From contig CM074856.1 in assembly GCA_037501455.1 (NCBI GenBank), positions 14,095,001 to 14,159,000 on the forward strand: a DNA stretch of 64,000 bases, read 5' to 3'. The position numbers and the translations under genes are program-made. Shown one piece after another: positions 33,316 through 44,543 of this stretch. The notes beneath the pieces are model-generated. The model was not told the DNA's origin and did not search any database. It saw only the letters and a list, made by a program, of their open reading frames with translations. The DNA is from Lantana camara (lineage: Eukaryota; Streptophyta; Magnoliopsida; Lamiales; Verbenaceae). Numbering within the stretch: position 1 is the stretch's first letter; every line of letters starts with the position of its first letter.

Positions 33316-33639
33316 ATGTTGAGAAAAGAAACTCTGGTTATCACTTTGACATGGCTGCTGTTAGTGACATACTTTGTCACTTGTTCGTATGGAGCTTCAG
33401 AGCGCATCGTCCATCCTCAAGGTGATACATTTTCAATTTTCTCTGTTTTCTTTCCCATAGCGCTCATCTATTGCATGAATCGTAAATGGCAAAATATAAA
33501 GTATTGCTAAGTTAATGAGGGGTGTGTGTGTGTGTGTGTGTGTTGCTATGATTTTGAAGGGTGTCGGTGCTGCCTATTCAACTTCTCCAAGCCGCTCATC
33601 ACCTGTGCTAGAGTATGCTGTGGTGAGAATTGCTGCTAG
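33316..33639 (+). CDS. small secreted cysteine-rich peptide (61 residues)
   Basis: Two exons, 33316-33421 and 33560-33639. Exon 1 gives a signal peptide (MLRKETLVITLTWLLLVTYF, then VTCSYGAS) and a short polar propiece ending VHPQ. Exon 2, read after acceptor TTTTGAAG, gives GCRCC, ten residues, CARVCC, GEN, CC and a stop. The mature region therefore has eight cysteines in the pattern C-x-CC-x10-C-x3-CC-x3-CC, an even number suited to disulphides. The family is not one I can name. The acceptor has no long pyrimidine tract, and the exon 2 frame rests on the phase match and the cysteine pattern. A polyadenylation-like AATAAA lies about 110 bp downstream. Secretion is likely; function is unknown. 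Confidence 0.62.
33522..33543. repeat. (GT)11 microsatellite next to the duplication end
   Basis: Dinucleotide run in the peptide-gene intron, about 10 bp after the last base shared by the two duplication units. Confidence 0.95.
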
Positions 33640-33839
33640 ACTGCTTCAGCAGAACTGCAAACTTGCTGTGAAGCATATATGTTGAGACTTCATCAATAGT
33701 TTCTCGTATCTATTTTACATGTATTTCGCAACTTCCCTTTGCTGATCAATAAAATCAACTGCAGATTTCATTTTCATGCGAACAACTTCATGCATTATTG
33801 ATTTCTTTAGACTGGGAGCAAGATTCATTCAATTAAAAG

Positions 33840-34160
33840 ATAATTACAAAAACTTGCCTTGAGGTTTTGCCCAACTACACAAACTTGCCCGGAGATTTGA
33901 GAAGATTAAATTTTCCCCATCAAAATATTTACATTATATTTGGATCCATGAATTTTGGCGAATTCATTTCGAATTCTTTATACTTACCTTAATTTTATCT
34001 TACACTTACTAACCAATCCTTGATTTTATATTCATAACTATAATAACATGTGTTAGGCCAGATCTTTGATATGTCAGGGTAAGTTTTTGTAAATTTTCAA
34101 ACCTCAAGGGAAGTTAGTGTAACTAGGTCAAACCTCAGAGTATCTCAGTGTAATTATCCC
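33840..34160. mobile_element. MITE of the RGLG-intron family, between peptide and GH17 genes
   Basis: It starts GATAATTACAAAAACTTGCC and ends CAGTGTAATTATCCC. It has the same internal phrases (GAGATTTGAGAA, CCTCAAGG) as the intronic copies. Confidence 0.65.
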
Positions 34161-34414
34161 AATAATGAACAAATAAACTACTATCAAACCGAATGTAAAT
34201 CCTTTTAATAAATATAATAATCATGGTGTAACGGTACATAAGATCCCACAATCTTTCACATCTCCACGAGAACCAACTACTAACCTGAACCAATTTCTAT
34301 CTAATGCATCTATATCAATATTTCTGTGCAGTATCTTTCTTCTCTCATTTCTAACCAAGCAGTTTCAGAATAGGTAAAACCTGAAAACACCTTTCCCAAA
34401 ACCTCTGATAACCA

Positions 34415-36494
34415 TCACATGAACAACATTTTAAATAACCAAAAACTAACTAATAACAATACGATCCTCCCACCATTCACTCTAATCCCTAGCGACTTCA
34501 CATCCGTGACCCCAACAAGAAACTTGCACTCACCAATGGAAGGATCCAAGAAAGTAACCATCCCAAGTCCATCAAACTCACAGCTCTTAGGATTCTGTTT
34601 CTGCAACTGATAGTAGCTATTAAAAGCATACGATATCTTCCCCTTCTCACCAATATCATTACACGACCCCCCAGAATTAAGCGTCGTGCAATCAGCATAG
34701 CTACAGGCAAGCTTAACATGGTTAGCAACAGCAGAAAGATCTCGTGTGGGATTCGCAACGCACCATCTGGAAGGTAGATACTTAACTTCCCTTGCATTTT
34801 TCAACATACCATTTCCAAGATTTAAAGAATACTTAGCCTGTCCATCAAAAGAGAATATTCCCCAGTGCCTCTCGAAATTCCCTGGAAGTACACTTTTGGC
34901 CTCCTCATCAAGAAGACTGAAAAGATAGACATCCATGGGGGGTGCCCCCGGCCTCAGAGGGGTGCCCTTATTGCTTAGGATGTTTTTCACAAGCCCTTGA
35001 TTAAAAGCTTTTGCAGCACTGAGATTAGCGCTTACAGCCCCGTCTGTGGGCCAACCTATCTCGCCTATAACAATAGGCATTTGAGGATATCCAAGTTTAC
35101 TCAGAGCTGAGACTAAAGTGTCAAAATTTCCATCAAACGCATTGTAGTAAACATTCGGTCCGTCCGTGACGGGATGTGTCGTGCCCTCAAAGAATGCATA
35201 GTCTTGAGGAAAATCTGAGTTTCCATACAGGCTTAGGAAAGGGTAAATGTTCACTATAAAAGGGGAACCATTGGAGTTTAGGAAAGAAACAAGCTGTGTC
35301 ATGATTTGTGTGAGCTCCGGTCTGAAGGCTCCTTGTGATGGTAGAGAAGCTTCATATGCATCAGCATTGCATGGGACGACAATCTTTACCATGCCAGCAA
35401 GATTTGCTTTTGAAAGAGATTGTTGCAAGTTTGTCATCGCAGGCACAACATAAGACTGGAATTGACCACCATAGCTAGTCAAAAATGGTTCGTTTCCAAC
35501 TGCAACATACCTGTAATCAGTTTATAAAGTCAGTAAACACGGAGAAATTGACTAATTACATGATTTTTTTTTTCTTTATTTATGCAAAGACGCTTCAATT
35601 TTTTAAACTTATGCCAACAAGAAGCGATGCCCCCACTCTAACAAAATGAATATCACTTGAATTTCTGACCCGAACTTAGCAGCATCAGCTGATGCACAAC
35701 CATGATAACTGAGTGAGAGAGCCTATGATTTGATCCTTATCCGTTCAACACAGTGACAAAAGAGCAGAAATTATCCTGTATGCCTTCAATAAATGCTGCC
35801 AGCCCAGGTTCAAAGTTCAAACCAAACTTGGCTACATTTGGTAAATACAAGATGAACTAACCAAACACCATCAATTAGAAAAGAAACCAGTCTTTTGTAA
35901 CAAGTCCTAAGTACCTCACTATAACATACATACCATATGAAATTAAGAAACCTGTTTCAAGTTGCCTTCCCACAAGGATTTAAAACAAATAGTTCCAACT
36001 TTTTACCACCTAATCCAGTGATCCACCACTCTCAATCACTTTCCTCACTCCCATCTAAAGAAAAAGAATCATAAATCGCAACATATGTGCAGTGATTAAG
36101 ACTGTACACCACATTCGAAGAAAGAAAGAAAGAAAGAAAGAGCAGCATACTTGATATTAACGCCGCCTTTAACCACGTATCTCGATACATTCTGAGAAAC
36201 CCACAAATCAGCAGCCGAAGCAGAGGAGCTGAGCATCGCCAGCATCTCGTTAGGGATTCCAACCATGACTTCGAGCCCACTGCCCATCAACGCCCTAAGC
36301 GAAGAGGCGTCAGCGTCAAAGAGCTTCACTTTCCGAATCCCGTTGTCCTTCAGCAGATCCACCACCCTTTCCGCCTCAAGACGGTGGCTCGAAATCGTGC
36401 CCCAGTTCACCCCTATCCCCGATTCCACCACCGCCACCACTGACACAAACAGCAACACCACTAGGATTTCACTACAAAAACGAGTTCTCCCCAT
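34415..36494 (-). CDS. glucan endo-1,3-beta-glucosidase, GH17 + X8 (CBM43), GPI-anchor type
   Basis: Two exons on the minus strand, 36494-36151 and 35510-34415, giving 479 residues. The enzyme class hydrolyses internal beta-1,3 linkages of callose in the cell wall, often at plasmodesmata. A signal peptide covers about 1-25. The GH17 domain follows (GIGVNWGTISSHRLEAERVV...), with the proton donor Glu122 in VAVGNEPF spanning just after the splice junction and the nucleophile Glu265 in IGEIGWPT. An X8/CBM43 domain begins at Trp364 (WCVANP) and has the six-cysteine pattern. A hydrophobic C-terminal tail (VLLLVSFWLFKMLFM) fits a GPI-anchor signal. The splice joins AA|G (Lys115) in phase with GT-AG borders. 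The single intron after the N-terminal third is usual for this subfamily (At endo-1,3-beta-glucosidase 5/6-like). A (GAAA)n run lies in the intron next to the donor. Confidence 0.93.
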
Positions 36495-36499
36495 TTTTC

Positions 36500-38680
36500 A
36501 ACAGCTAATCCAAGAAAATCTCAGAGAGATCGTTTGCTCATCAATGCCGCCGCCACCTCCGTCGCGTGGTGTCCTCTGGAAAGCGGTAGAAATGTGGGAG
36601 AGGAGGGATTTGCAGCCAAAATGGGAGAGAAGGAAAGTGTTGCAGGCACAGTAGAGGTACCGTTAATGTATGTACCTGAACAACACTGATGAACGCGTAA
36701 ATTTGAAGTGTCTGTTGTCTTTTCTGATTTTTATCTACAATTTTATTATTAAATTCAATATTTCCAAAAAGTTTAATTTTCTCGAAATGTGTAATGACGG
36801 TTTCACCCACGAATTTCACCTTTTATATTTATATTTTAAAAGTGACGCGATAAGATTAGGGAACTTTACTTTTTTGACCTTTTTTCGTCAGAAAGAGTTG
36901 AATAGTTGATAATGAATTGAGGACGTATATTAATTTCTGGTCCAGTGATAAAGATTTACTTAATAAGAACAAAAAGGTCAAAAAATTTACAGCTGTAATT
37001 TCTCATTGGTTAAGTGAAAAAGATGGTCACAGTGTAGTCGGCAAAATAGGAGTTGTAATGAAAGGTGAGGGGCATTAAGGTCTTTTCAAGGGCTTGTAAG
37101 CATCATACGTGTTAAGGAGGAGGAAATTCCAAATAAATGGATCAACAGATAAAAGACATCTCAGTCCCATCTAAATCGCATCACGCTTTAATTAGTCAAG
37201 TTGTAGGCGCCGCTAGTGCATCATGGAATTGCCTAAAATATAAATTATATCGTAATATTATTTGTTAAAATTTATTACTGTCAATTTTAAAATATTCGAC
37301 GATTAAGTATCATAGTTCACGAATAATATCTGATGTGTCATGGATCCATTGGAACGTATGATTTAATATATATTTGATACGTGGATCAAAGATCAGCTCG
37401 ATATACTTTACAACTTTGAGAATGTCCCCTCTCTCTCCTTCATATCTGGAGTACTCGCCTCCACAATCGATATTTACGACCGACTATATAACTCGGACTC
37501 CTCTCGATCCAGAAGGTCACATGACCACTAACAGTTCTTTAAGGAAGCGATCGACCACATATTAAACGCACCTTTATAGTAGGACAATTGTAAACTTGAG
37601 ACACGCAAATATTGTCCGACCTCGTCATTAGTTTCACCTAATATAAATATTCCGCATTTACACCCCGGGTAATAACTTCCAGCTGTTATATTTACGACGA
37701 GTTCTTTTAATCGAACACTACGGAATCATAATTCGGGTAATACCCTCTCCAATTCCAAGTTGACATCGAACTCACATTTTCTTTTCCTTCTTAAGTATTA
37801 GAACCGACGACACACTTCTCCTCCTACAAATTTTAAGTGATCACTTCAAGATTATAAGTCAGACGTTTTTAACTCCATATTTTGGTTAGATCAATATTAA
37901 TATTCATGAATGTATTACTTGAGGGCAGGACAAAATTGCTTGTCTTTTTTGTGGAGCCCACTGTCGACATGAATTTATATAAAATGAAATGGTGCATATA
38001 TATTAGTTTTTATTTATATGCCATATGTCAGATGATCATGAGTTTATTCCACTTTTTTTTATCTTTTACGCTTTCATTAAATTATTAAGTGCCAAGTTCC
38101 TCGAAAATAATTACGTTTCTTGACAAAATAAAGGGCGTGAAGGTGAAAACAAGCATCTAGCAGCATTGTTTTGTCCCTTAATAAAGAGACCATGATTAAG
38201 GCATAGCAAATGGGAAAGAAACGCGTACCACAAATAATTCCCATATGATCAAGTGCCGCCCACAACACAAACTTGTAAAATATATACCAAAATTTGACAT
38301 CTTTATTCTCGGGGGAATACAAGGACGTTTGTGGAAGTTGGCACCAGATTATCTTCCCTCTTTATGGTGCCTTTTGAGCATCCATGTGAAATGCACTTTG
38401 ATAGGGTTAAGACTTAAGAGTCTGTGATGTTTCTTTCCAGAATTGTCGGCAAAAGAACTGTTTTTTTGGACTAGAAGAAGCCAAAAGCCCCAAAAGTATA
38501 CCTTTTTTCTTTAAGGGCACTATCTCCTTATAACAAAAAGAATGCATAATCAGAAGATCGAAGTAATAATAACCCTTCGTTATTCCCTTTTAATTGCAGA
38601 AGTACATGTATGCAGGTATTATATATTATTACAACAAGATCCATAAGGTCATTTTAAGGTTGGTGATCCTCTGATCTTCT
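36500..38680. other. intergenic region between GH17 and PFK genes
   Basis: It contains the promoter of the minus-strand GH17 gene (36500-37200) and the 3' flank of PFK. The stretch at about 37370-37830 (CTCGGACTCCTCTCGATCC and similar) has the GC and wording of a decayed gypsy LTR, but I found no ends. Nothing else is recognisable. Confidence 0.45.
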
Positions 38681-38682
38681 CT

Positions 38683-40973
38683 TTAGCTTCTCTCAAAGTC
38701 TGGCTGATTAGTAACAGATCTAACCCAAGCCCACTTGTGATCTCTAGTATTAACGGGGTTCTTGGCTTTCGCCACCTCTTCCACAGGAATGTAAGCATAG
38801 TTCCCGTTGATGGGCCCGCACACAAACCCCGTGTATCCCGCCATCGCCCCGTGAATAGCCGAGTGCGCCAAAAGCGTACAATACAAATTATCTGTCCCGT
38901 TTGCAGGCACAGCACGGATCATGTAAGTAGGATCGATATACTTAACCGTAAACAGCTCCTTACCATGATCTCTGCTCCACCATTTCTTCAACTCTGACTT
39001 CAACCACCCTCCAACATCCAAGAAAACAGGATTCCCAGATTCGTCCGTCTCCTGCACATGTGCTCCGTCGCTCTTAGGTATGACATCCTGCCCTGCACCC
39101 TCAGCAACCACCACAACTGCATGGCCATTTTCCTTTAACCTGCTTTCAAGAAAGTCAAATAAGCCGCCTTTTCCATGTAAGAAGAAGCTGTTTTCGGGGA
39201 TCAAACAGCAGTCCACATCACGGCTGCTGAGGGTTGCGTGGAGGGCAATGTGGCCAGTGCTGCGTCCCATGAGTTTTACTAAGCCTATGCCATTGACTGC
39301 ACTTTCTGCTTCTGTGTGGGCTGAGCTGATTGCTTGTTGAGCCATCTCAACTGCTGTTTGGAACCCAAATGATCGGTCTATGAGGCCCACGTCATTGTCA
39401 ACTGTTTTAGGAATGCCGGCTACTGAAATGTTCAGTTTACGGTGCTTGATCTCATTGAATATCTCTACCATGCCACGCATTGTGCCGTCCCCACCTATGA
39501 TGTATACCTGTTTATGCGGAAGTTGTCAAGAACACAAGAACATCAAAGTCAAGCTAGACTGGCAGCATAAATGTTGGAATGTTTGTAAATGCAACAATAA
39601 CTATACCAAGTGGTGCAAATTTAGTCCACTGCTCATGTCCTGATTGACGAGGAGCAACAAAACTAGATCGGTATAAGTGCACTATTATCCTTGTAAACAT
39701 TTTAACTCCAGATATTATTCTTTATCAACTTAAATGTCTGATTCGCTAGAACTCTGGCAAGACTTGCATAAATATACAGAGACAAATGAATTTTACATAC
39801 CAATGCTTATCTACCTCAAATGACTCGGGACCACAATTACCAGGCTGAGTAATGATAAGAAGGTTAATAAATCGAACTTCCCTAAAACAGAGGACATACT
39901 CTGTTCTGTACATACAATTCAATCATCATTCAATTTTCTTGTTCAATATTTTTGTTTTCTTCATTTTCAGCGCGATTAAATGATATCTCGGCTTTGAGGC
40001 TGGAAAGTTACACCCTCTGCAGGCGCCAGGGTTGCTAATATTACTGGCTGCCAGCACGGGGCACGGCAATCAAAAGGCTGCTTCAAAGACCAAAGTAACG
40101 ATGACCCTCTATTCTAGAAGTTCCATCACCATTTCTGCGAACCTTTACCAGATAATCAAGAAAACCATTGACAAACATCACCACATTGCCCTACTCTGAG
40201 CACATGTACATATATATATACTTCTGTATGCATTACCTCAACCATCGAGCCCTGATTATGAATCAAGATCCACTACTTGCCTCGTCAAGGAACCAATTAA
40301 ACCATAACACTATAGCACACACAATCCAGGCACAAACAACAAGGCAATCACTCAAAAAAAAAAAAAAAAAAAGCAAGCTAACCTGGTTGAACCCACGATC
40401 CTGAATGGCGTCGACAATCTTGCGGAGGTCAAACCCACCTCTGGAAGTTTCAAGCACAGTTCCCCCCTTTTTATGCCAGCCGTGAACCATCTTAGGGTTC
40501 AACTCCACCGGCTCACTGGAATAAAACCCCCTATAACCCGCCCTCACGCCGAAAATCTCACGCACACCGTAGAGCTCCCACAGACCCACCACCAGCTCCC
40601 TAATCACCGTGTTCATCCCGGGGCAAAGCCCGCCGCAAGTAACAATCGCCGCCCGCACTTTACGCGGATCGAAGTATATCTGCTTCCTCGGCCCGGCGCG
40701 ATGGTAGGCGAGGTTGGGTCCGGGAGAAGGAAGGGCGCCGGAGAGATCGTGGAGGATGTGGCGGAGGATGACGTCGGAAGGGCTGATGTAGAATTCGTAT
40801 ATGGGGCGGAAGAAGGGGTTGTGGTCTAGTGGATTCGGGAGGGGTTGGAGGTCAGGGAGGTTGTCTGCGAGGTGTGTAAGGCGCTGCAACTTGATGTCCG
40901 TAACACTGAATGCACTTGGCTGCCAGCGGTGGTTTTCGGCGTCGCCGGCGGCGGTGTTGGCTGCGAATGCCAT
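38683..40973 (-). CDS. PFK2: ATP-dependent 6-phosphofructokinase, PFK2 type
   Basis: Two exons on the minus strand: 40973-40383 and 39507-38683, giving 471 residues. The enzyme phosphorylates fructose 6-phosphate to fructose 1,6-bisphosphate in glycolysis; with no clear transit peptide it is probably cytosolic. Visible motifs are CGGLCPGMNTVIRELVVGLW, the ATP-site GGDGT (203-206 region), PKTVDND with the catalytic Asp, MGRSTGHIA, AEGAGQD and the C-terminal HKWAWVRSVTNQPDF. These match the Arabidopsis PFK2 group best. The frame is also open upstream to an ATG at 41183, which would give 541 residues. I prefer 40973 because the extra 70 residues are His/Pro/Ser-rich, look like translated leader, and family members begin shortly before the conserved LPNPLDHNPFF. 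The intron is 875 bp with a poly-A/poly-T tract near the donor. Confidence 0.92.
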
Positions 40974-41220
40974 GGGTTCGGCGGTGTTTGGTCCGAGTGG
41001 GGAAGGAAAATGATGTTGAATATCATATGTACGGGGAGAGTGTGGGTACGTGGAAGGCTGTGGGGCTGAGTGGTGGATTCTAATTTCTACGTGGTGAACG
41101 TTTGCAGGATGGCGGAGGAAGGAGGAGCTCTGCTGGATTTGAAAATTTGAAAAATATTGGTCGTGGGCCAATCGTTCGGGCATTCACGATTATTTGATCA
41201 AACTACCGAAATAAACCCGT

Positions 41221-41230
41221 TATTTTTATA
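41221..41230 (-). promoter_or_regulatory. possible TATA box of the PFK gene
   Basis: The minus strand reads TATAAAAATA about 250 bp before the preferred ATG at 40973 and 38 bp before the alternative ATG at 41183. A start some 30 bp downstream would include the 41183 ATG only narrowly. Confidence 0.35.
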
Positions 41231-41239
41231 ATTCGAAGC

Positions 41240-42667
41240 CTATAAATATTGAGTCGAACATGTAAAAATTATACAACTATTGAGATAGTTATACGTTCTA
41301 CGTTTTTTAATCTGATAATTTAGTACTCGATTACTTGAAAAATAGCTATTTGAAATAATATTTATAGGTTTCAAATTATGAAAATTATGATCATATTAGA
41401 CAGGGAAGTAGGCGTTGCAATAGATAATTTCAACTCAAAAATTTAATTGAAAATTCAATATAAAAAATTACACATAACTCTCATTTTAATTTACTAAATT
41501 AAAATGAACTCCCAAGGATATGATCGGTAATAAAAATTTAATCGTAATCCACAGGGTTAATTTCGGGCTTTCACAAATATTTTTTCTGACATCATTAAAT
41601 TTTTTTGCGATTTTGGGGGTTAAGTATAATAAACAATCTCTAGAGGGATGATGTTTGTAATTATATCTAAAAATGAAGTACCAACTGTAATTACCCTATC
41701 TAATTTGAGGGTTAAACATGATAACCCTTTAAAAAAAAAGAGGAGAACACCAAGACGGTTACTACTTGAATCTTTCGCTTAAAATATAGTATAGAGGAAC
41801 TCTTCCCATAAATAACAATATACTAGATTTGTTGAGTAAATATGTATTTTATTTAGTATTAAAAGATATCTTTATAGAGTTAAAAATGTAATTCCTGAAG
41901 GTAAATTAACTCTTTGTCTCCATCGTCGAGTAAAAATTAATTATTATCGAATGAAAAAAACTTAATATATAGTATATTTATAAATTCAATAAAATAAATT
42001 GAAAAATTAAAGAAAAAGTGAAAAGATTAGAAATTTTCAATAAAATAATAAAAAATTTCATTACTTTATGTGTGTCTTTCTTAAAATTTTTAAGGGTATT
42101 ATGATATTTTCACCGTTGAAATCGGAGGTTTAGGAAATTATTTTGGCCATATAAGTATCAACTATTAATTTATGGATTATTTATTTGGTAATTTAATGTG
42201 GGCCTTTTAAAAAAGAGGTTAATTATTTAAAATTATGTTTTTAGGTTAAATCTTGTGTTTAATGTCGGATAAGGCACCACAAACTTAAATGGGTTGGATT
42301 TGAGATAAGCAAGCATCTACGCAACCCAATTACCAACCATAACTTAGGAACTACAATTTAATTATATTGTGAAAAACATTTGGGCAATAATATAATAACG
42401 AAATAAGAATTGTTGTCGAATCTAACTTGATAGCGTCATGATTAATTAATGTAATTGAGTTATTTAGCAATAAGAAGAAGATAAAAGTGTATTAATTAAA
42501 AAAGGACCATTAGTTAAAGTATATAATAATTTTATTAATTGGGTTGGCTGGCAGGAGGTGAGGTCCAAGAAAGATCTACCCATTCCATTACGGATATTTA
42601 AACCTAATCCTAACTTAGTTGAAGCCACATAGCCAGTTGGGAACCAAGTAATATGAATCTAAACTCC
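41240..42667. other. AT-rich intergenic region, no gene seen
   Basis: No supported coding frame. Phrases such as GGTTAATTTCGGGC (41562) and GAGGGTTAAACATGATAACC (41707) look like transposon-derived noncoding sequence, but no ends could be paired. Confidence 0.5.
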
Positions 42668-43311
42668 TAAGGGCTCGTTTACTTAGGCAGAAGGGTTTTT
42701 GGCAAATAGGATATTGAAGGTTTGTGTAGCTTCACTATCTACCAAAAACTAATGTTTACTTTTATATATTGAAATGCAGATATAGAAGGTTACCAAGAAA
42801 ATATGTTTACTTCTCAAATCATGTTATCGGGTGATAAAGTTGCAATTACATTTTTACCCTTAATATTTCTAAAATCCCAACACTTATTTTATCGCTGCAA
42901 TTTCGTTTGCTTTCTCTACCCAAAGACAATCATACAAGTATTCTCACAGAGCTTTCATGCACACAAGGCCATCAAATGACAAATTTTTTTTTTATATTTT
43001 TTAGAAGAAAGCAGAAGTATAAGCAAAACTTTGATCCAGAATGTTGTAAATACACCAATAATATGATTATTTTTTTTCAAATTAATGACATACAGAGCAT
43101 ATACCTTGTACATAAACAACACCACATGTAGTTCATTGGTAAATATCATAATAACCGACAAATATAATTTAACACTTGATAATATTCGAACACAAACAGC
43201 CCATTAACATTTTCTATATTACAATAGATAGAACCACCTAACAAAAGAGAGGGATCAACCATTCTTTCAAAAAAGATACACTTAACCAACACACTAGGGA
43301 CTACAATGGAC

Positions 43312-43572
43312 TTAACCACGACCGGGCCACTCATTATACATTGTTTGAGCCATAATTTCACACCAATTAGTCCACGCCTGAGTTGCTTGAATGTGGTCAA
43401 TGAAATCACCAAGAGTTTCATCTACTTCGTGTTCTTCGGGCACTAATACTTCAAAAGGATCTATAGTCATTTCTAAACGAATGAAGTTATGCAAGAGACA
43501 ACAGGCAATTATAATCTTGTTTTGGGTCTCAATTGGGTAGAATGACGGACTACGAATGAAGCACCCCCCCAT
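43312..43572 (-). pseudogene. Harbinger-type transposase (DDE_Tnp_4) C-terminal remnant
   Basis: The frame encodes SPSFYPIETQNKIIIACC followed by LLHNFIR and an acidic tail, the C-terminal signature of plant Harbinger transposases. Immediately upstream the text GLLKIRWG continues the homology in another frame, so a frameshift has occurred in a run of seven G (43565-43571 on the + strand as C). The catalytic N-terminal part is missing. Confidence 0.8.
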
Positions 43573-44543
43573 CTAATTTTCAAAAGCCCAACACCACAAA
43601 AGCCTCTACATCATTGTCATTGCCATCCATTTTTTACAATCATAAAACAAAAAATTGATATGAGTATTAACAAACACAATAATAGCAACAAACTATTTAT
43701 TTGTAACACAAAAATCACCAATTACTAAGATAGGAAATACAAAAACTGGCTGGAATTTTAAAATTCATCAACAACACTACTGTATTCAGAATTGAGCATA
43801 CATTCAAATAGAAATTTGAAGTTCAACAACACCTGTATTTAGAATTCAACATACATTCAAATATGTCTGGACAATAAAAAATCTACAACTAACATACTAA
43901 AACATGGACCAAAATTCAAACCTCACTCTGATAAACAAAAATAAATCACTTTTCAGAAACAAAAACAAAGAAATTTTAAAGACATGACCAATTTTTTAAT
44001 TTTTTTTTCAAGAATCACACAAACATATTAACACAATGCTTAATATATGGATATACCAGAAATTGATTGACTAAACCCATCAATTTGTTAGATTCGTGGT
44101 GCCTTACCTTCTTACTTACTTCGTGTTAGGCTTCCGACCAGTATTCCAAAATCGATGGCGAACAAGATCCCCTGTACACAAAGAAGCAATTGAACAAGAG
44201 TTGGAACAAATTAAAAATTAGATACAAGACAAATGGTGACATTACCCACAAATTTTGCGTGAATGAAATGCTTGTAATGAGCTTGAGAGAAGGACAAACA
44301 TAAAAACCCTAACAAAAAAATTGGTGGAAAGCCGGCAAAAAATTTGGCGGAAGGCGGTAGATGGAGTTTGGGGAGGGTGAGAAATTCATTTCAGGGCATA
44401 AGTTTGTAATTGATGGCAACTTTTGGACAAAAAAGTAATTGCGCCAGGAAGATAAAAATCATGTTTTGCCAAACACGCCAAAATCGCGTGTCTTGTGGCC
44501 TTGCCAAAATCGCGGGCCCAAGCCCAAACTACAGGCTTTAGCC

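Larger units (their letters stand above)
27128..33512 (+). repeat. tandem segmental duplication, unit 2 (about 6.4 kb)
   Basis: Direct repeat of 20902-27115 with scattered substitutions and small indels, plus one SINE-like insertion of about 300 bp (27921-28222). It contains an orphan NRPD4/E4 exon, RGLG copy 2 and exon 1 of the intact peptide gene. The right end lies about 10 bp before a (TG)n microsatellite. Confidence 0.93.

Noticed and set aside
34498..34797. 99-codon minus-strand frame within the GH17 gene
   Set aside because: A shifted-frame shadow of the X8 domain coding sequence; it lacks family features.
38077..38322. 81-codon minus-strand frame downstream of the PFK gene
   Set aside because: No recognisable motif, AT-rich context and no splice or promoter support.
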